Shown here one piece after another: positions 59,870-64,000 of a DNA stretch of 64,000 nucleotides. The translations under genes and the position numbers were made by a program. Each line of letters starts with the position of its first letter. The first letter of the stretch is position 1. The notes below the pieces were generated by a model that did no database searches, was not told the origin of the DNA, and was given only the letters and a program-made list of their open reading frames with translations. Source of the DNA: Clarkia xantiana subsp. parviflora. Taxonomy: Eukaryota; Streptophyta; Magnoliopsida; Myrtales; Onagraceae. The stretch covers positions 40,271,105 through 40,335,104 of the forward strand of contig JAPTYO010000004.1 in assembly GCA_036873135.1 (NCBI GenBank), read 5' to 3'.

Positions 59870-60100
59870 ATGGAAAACATAGTATTTCCACACAATGATA
59901 TATTAGTCATAAGAGAGGGAATCACCAACTTTGGCATGAAGAGAACCATAGTGCACGAAGGGAGTCCGTCAGACATCTCCCATGACCAACCATTGATGAT
60001 ACTAGAGAAGAGTCAGGCATACCTAATACCAAAGGACCCCCTACTAGTAAAGGTAGTTAGAACATCAACACACCCATTAGGGACACGGCACTGCAAATGA
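59870..60100 (+). pseudogene. Retropepsin-like remnant of element D, catalytic Asp replaced
   Basis: NIVFPHNDILVIREGITNFG matches B's HIVFPHDDALVITLDIDNF. The following TIVHEGSPSDI corresponds to ILVDGGSSADI with Asp-Gly replaced by His-Glu, so it could not be an active aspartic protease. Confidence 0.65.
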
Positions 60101-61734
60101 ACAAGGAACAAGAATGGAACACATATCCTTACAAGTACACGAAGATTCAAGACAGCGCCATAAAGATTAGGCGCATACCTCTACCATGTACGACACATTG
60201 GAGTGTTCATAAACACTCCTTCGCCATCTCACAAGAAAGGAAGGCAACCAAGGATACAAGTCCTAATAGAATAAACACCGGTAGAAAATCCTGTCATTGA
60301 AGTCATGCACCAAGAGAGAAACTCTAAAGATGCAAGATTAGCAAAAGAGATAGTGCAACAACTAGAGTATGAAAAAGGAGATACATCTCCTATCAAGAGC
60401 CTCAGGGCAGGAAAATAGTTCTACAAGATCAACCAAAGAAGAGCTCAAAAGCTTGGGGAGTAAGGTTTCAAGATCGACCCTCACACTAGACGCACATCCC
60501 GATTAACCACCTTGTCTGCAAATGATATGACATTTGACTCTAGCGTCCCATCAAGAGGAGAACCCCGATAAAAGGGGCAGTAGAAAAATATCCCGCCTTT
60601 AAGGCCATACGCCGAATACATGATGAATGAAGATTATGACAAAACAAAAAAGGAGGGACTTGTCAGCTCAACACACCTCAAACACGTATATGTACGCAAT
60701 ACAAATGCAGCCTCTAATGAAGTTATCCAACAAGGAATAGCCAATACGGGGGCAAACCCATGGAAAATCATGGAGCATCACCTGCAAACCTAAAGGAAAA
60801 CACCCTTCTTAGATTCAATTCCTGATTCAAAGGAAGTCTATAATCAACATTCAAGGTGGAAGGAGCATGACCAATGTGACACCCCTAAAGGCATTGAAGA
60901 ATACTCCAATGTGAAGGAAAAGGCAAAGCACACTAAGTGCCACAACACTCCAAGAAGATTATCACAGCCCGGTCAGACCCCCCCATGCACGAGCAAAGAG
61001 CATGGATTAGATTGACTAGTCTGAAACACACCTACGAGATTAACAACTCAAGACACCATTCTATGAGAGAGCTTTTCAACCTAAAACACAAAGAAGGGGG
61101 GGGGGGAAGAATTTACAAGCACCCCTAGGATACAAACACTGCCGCATCCTGGTTGTCAAGAGAACGGAAATCACCCCCACCCACCCAAAGCAAAAGCTCT
61201 CCACCCAACCTCTAAAGATACATCCGACAAAGGCATTATCCAAACCATGCCTATGACTGAAACAAGCAAGCATGAGAAAGAGTAAATCCTACAAGGGACA
61301 CTCATCGCATTCAAACAAGCAGACAAGGGAGCCCCGAGCATAAGGGGTACCCAACCAAGAAAATGAACGAGGGGCCTTCAACGGCCAAATAGGAAAGGCG
61401 GTATGACCACCAAGCAACTTGGGGGGCACCAAACGAATAAGTGCTTGGTAGTCCACCTAAGTGTAAATGAAGAGATTAGAGGCAGAAGATCACAAGAACA
61501 TGCAATACCACATCTCCTAGAAGAGGTCACATAAGAGGAAAACATCCTCAACTCCCTATACGAACTCGTCCTAAGTTGGCAACACACAAACATCGCCCTC
61601 GAAAGGTGATCTCCCACATTGAAGAAAAAGCGTGGTAGCATGCAATATCATGGAAAGAAAACTCAAGTAAAGATTTAAAAGGTGTATCAAAGACACACCC
61701 TACATGGGGAGTGACACAAGGTAAGGTAATATTC
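60101..61734. other. Decayed gag2/spacer region of element D
   Basis: No sustained frame and no RT motif; expected position of gag2. Highly degenerate. Confidence 0.35.
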
Positions 61735-62300
61735 TGAGCCCTCCGGGAGCCAATCCCGCGAACACATTCGACGCCCCCAAGAGCGTATCTTGAGAGTAGT
61801 TCTAAAACTACGAACCCTGTGCCCTCCGGGAGCCTATCCCGCGAACAGATTCGACGCCCCCAAGAGCGAGAGTAGTTTTTATACTACGACCTTCGACGCC
61901 CCCAAGAGCGTATCTTGAGAGTAGTGTTCATACTACGACCTTCGACGCCCCCAAGAGCGTATCTTGAGAGTTGTTTCTATACTACGACCTTCGACGCACC
62001 AAGAGCGTATCTTGAGAGTGGTTTCCAAAAACTACGAATTTCGACGCCCCCAAGAGCGTATCTTGAGAGTAGTTTCTAAAACTACGACCTTCGACGCCCC
62101 CAGGAGCGTATCTTGAGGTAGATTTGCAACCTACCAGATTCAACGCCCCCAAGAGCGTATCTTGAGGTAGAAAAAACACTACCAGATTCGACGCCCCCAA
62201 GAGCGTATCTTGAGGTAGATTTCAAACTACCAGCTTCGACGCCCACCTAGAGCGTATCTTTGGTCTAACTACTGGTGCCCTCCGGGAGCGTATCTCGTGA
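61735..62300. repeat. Tandem array GACGCCCCCAAGAGCGTATCTTGAG of element D
   Basis: About ten units of 50-60 bp, some with CCCTCCGGGAGCCTATCCCGCGAACA modules; inverted equivalent of the array at 31945-32500 in element B. Confidence 0.85.
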
Positions 62301-62334
62301 ACAGTTTCTAATAGCTTTAGAAGATTGAATCATT

Positions 62335-62577
62335 TGTTGATTGATCATTAGGGATTACAATGCAATAGGTAAACTATATATACTAGGTGATAAGGATCAC
62401 CAACTAGGACTAGCTATCCTATGTGCCCAACTTGGTGCACCAAGGTGCATACACCATGTAACATGTACTACATGATATATGCACCATATAATAACCTTAT
62501 ACAATCATCTAATGACATGATAGAAGTAAATGCAAGTATAAATGACAAGATGCAATGTGAGCATATCAACTTATACA
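62335..62577 (-). repeat. 3' LTR of copia element
   Basis: Minus-strand TGTATAAG...ATCAACA, about 243 bp. Ends placed from the PPT (GATGGGAGAATATAGAG on minus, just right of it) and from the break in element D's array flank. The second LTR is outside the window, so the ends are provisional. Confidence 0.5.
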
Positions 62578-62579
62578 CT

Positions 62580-63995
62580 CTATATTCTCCCATCCTTTTC
62601 TTCTTCTTCTCTTCTTTCTTGGAACACATCCTTGATTCCATATAGCTTTAGCAAAGCTAAGTGTTGACTCTTGACCAATGCCTTGGTAAGCAAGTCAGCA
62701 AGTTGTTCCTTTGAAGGAATGTAATGGACACCTATGAATCCTTGTTGAATATGATGTCTTGTGAAGTGGCAGTCTAGCTCAATGTGCTTGGTGCGCTCAT
62801 GGAACATGGGATTCTTTGCAATCTTCACAGCTGCTTGGCTATCTGTGTAGATTGGGATAGGAAGATTTACTTGTATGCCAAGTTCCTTGAGGATTCTTCC
62901 CACCCAAAGTGCCTCTTGAATTGCAACTCTTAGGCATCTATACTCTGCTTCAGCACTTGATAGGGAAATTGTGTCTTGCTTCTTTACCTTCCAGGCTATC
63001 ATAGCTTCTCCTAGCTTGACACAATAAGCACTCACTGATTTCCTACTAAAAGGGCAAGCAGCCCAATCAGAATCACAAAACAAACTCAAATTGAGCTTGT
63101 TGTTGGAAGGATAGATCAATCCTTGCCCTGGAGTGCCTTTAATGTATCTGATGACTCTTATGACTGCATCATGATGGGACTTCTTTGGTTTGTCAACAAA
63201 TTGACTGAGTCTTTGCACTGAAAAGCTAATGTCTGGCCTTGTCATGGTAAGGTATAGCAACTTGCCAATGATCCTCCTATAAGAAGTGGCATCCTCCAAG
63301 AGTGTATCATCAATGTTTGAATTAGTTGCTTTGTCATACTCATGTGTGGTGAGTTTGACATTGAACTCCATAGGGATTTCAGCAGGCCTTGCAGCCCCTA
63401 GGCCAGCATCTTCAATGAGCTCAATTGCATACTTCCTTTGGTTGATTACAAGACCTCTATCTGACCTTGCAACTTCAAGTCCCAAAAAGTACCTCAAGTC
63501 TCCTAAGTCCTTCAATTTGAAGTGTGTTTGGAGTGTGTTCTTCAATTGATTGATCATCTTGGTGTTGGAGCCAGTGATTAGAAGATCATCAACATAGGTG
63601 AGAAGAAAAACTTTGTCATCACCTTGTATCTTGGTGAACAAGGAATGATCTGAGGCACTTTGTTTGTAACCATTCTTCAATAAGGTTTGAGTGAGCTTGA
63701 TGTTCCATTGTCTTGAAGCTTGTTTGAGACCATATAGGGACTTGTTGAGCTTGCACACAAGTTTGGGATATCCCTCAAGAGACTTGGAATGATTAAAACC
63801 TTGGGGAATGTCCATATACACTTCTTCATTTAGATCACCTTGAAGAAATGCATTGTTTACATCCATGTGGTACAATCCCCATGATTTGGAAGCTGCCAAA
63901 GCTAATATGATCCTCACTGTGTCCATTTTGACTACAGGGGAGAATGTCTCATTGAAATCAGTCCCTTCAATTTGAGTGAATCCCTTGGCAACCAA
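62580..63995 (-). CDS. Copia polyprotein C-terminus: reverse transcriptase and RNase H (partial)
   Basis: 471 codons open to the window edge; the 5' part continues outside. RT blocks in order: VAKGFTQ.EG.DF.ETFSPVVK, MDVNNAFLQGDLNEEVYM, KLNKSLYGLKQASRQW, and the catalytic LLTYVDDLLITG (YVDD). Then KDLGDLRYFLGLEVARS, YRRIIGKLLYLTMTRPD and SVQRLSQF. RNase H: LFCDSDWAAC, KKQDTISLSSAEAEYR, YTDSQAAVKIAKNP, HIELDCHFTRHHI and a final EQLADLLTKAL. No stop or frameshift. The C-terminus is complete, ending REEEEKDGRI just before the PPT. Gag, protease and integrase cannot be judged. Confidence 0.9.
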   Translation of the reverse strand: MVAKGFTQIEGTDFNETFSPVVKMDTVRIILALAASKSWGLYHMDVNNAFLQGDLNEEVYMDIPQGFNHSKSLEGYPKLVCKLNKSLYGLKQASRQWNIKLTQTLLKNGYKQSASDHSLFTKIQGDDKVFLLTYVDDLLITGSNTKMINQLKNTLQTHFKLKDLGDLRYFLGLEVARSDRGLVINQRKYAIELIEDAGLGAARPAEIPMEFNVKLTTHEYDKATNSNIDDTLLEDATSYRRIIGKLLYLTMTRPDISFSVQRLSQFVDKPKKSHHDAVIRVIRYIKGTPGQGLIYPSNNKLNLSLFCDSDWAACPFSRKSVSAYCVKLGEAMIAWKVKKQDTISLSSAEAEYRCLRVAIQEALWVGRILKELGIQVNLPIPIYTDSQAAVKIAKNPMFHERTKHIELDCHFTRHHIQQGFIGVHYIPSKEQLADLLTKALVKSQHLALLKLYGIKDVFQERREEEEKDGRI

Positions 63996-64000
63996 TCTTG

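Larger units (their letters stand above)
57109..62334 (+). mobile_element. Ty3/gypsy element D (B family), nested in element C and itself interrupted
   Basis: LTR 57109-57869, PBS, decayed gag and protease, spacer with the GCGTATCTTGAGAG array, then a copia insertion at 62335. LTR ends and gag start match element B. Its left flank ACAGC (57104-57108) is in C's opposite-strand ORF. Confidence 0.75.
62335..64000 (-). mobile_element. Ty1/copia element (3' part), nested in element D
   Basis: 3' LTR about 62335-62577, PPT, and an uninterrupted pol C-terminal frame to the window edge. The youngest-looking coding element here. Confidence 0.75.

Noticed and set aside
63286..63549. Plus-strand 87-codon frame
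   Set aside because: Antisense shadow of the copia reverse transcriptase frame.

Overview
The window is nuclear DNA of a flowering plant, probably a eudicot; I cannot name the species. The evidence is one 8-exon gene with canonical plant GT/AG introns, AT-rich intergenic DNA, and nested LTR retrotransposons (Tat/Ogre and other Ty3/gypsy lineages, Ty1/copia) with MITEs, a MULE, a LINE remnant and a tRNA-derived SINE. No bacterial-type genes or CRISPR arrays were seen.

Layout. 1-6552: minus-strand gypsy element A (one LTR, PBS, gag-protease-gag2, and an intron-containing ORF on the opposite strand). 6553-8815: unassigned DNA, an LTR of a TRIM-like family and a LINE 3' fragment. 8816-14715: copia-type element with 184-bp LTRs and decayed contents, carrying a MULE-type MITE (11791-12569, 9-bp target duplication). 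15099-38400: a MITE split by a Tat/Ogre composite (15182-37669) of LTR-internal-LTR-internal-LTR form; its right LTR is split by element B (26708-37049), a full-length gypsy element. 39004-41883 (minus): the only intact host gene, a GT106 family protein resembling rhamnogalacturonan I rhamnosyltransferase (RRT). 42600-50552: intergenic DNA with TRIM-like LTRs, one carrying an organelle-derived insert (half a tRNA-Trp gene plus a group II intron domain V-like segment), a SINE, a foldback/tandem repeat and a second MITE copy. 50553-57108: plus-strand gypsy element C. 57109-62334: related plus-strand element D nested in C's opposite-strand ORF. 62335-64000: a copia element nested in D, with an open RT/RNase H frame running off the window.

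The main recurrent theme is the A/B/C/D family. In A, B and C the polyprotein runs gag1 - zinc knuckle - retropepsin-like domain - second partial gag - second knuckle, with no reverse transcriptase where pol should follow; D keeps a decayed gag1 and protease, and no RT was found in it either. A, B and C also carry a spliced ORF on the opposite strand (B's copy with the plant 'putative gypsy type transposon' domain, PF04195), facing gag tail to tail, and B has a candidate TATA box for it. This is a multi-copy, presumably non-autonomous lineage in which a captured second gag occupies the place of RT/integrase. All copies here are damaged by stops and frameshifts.
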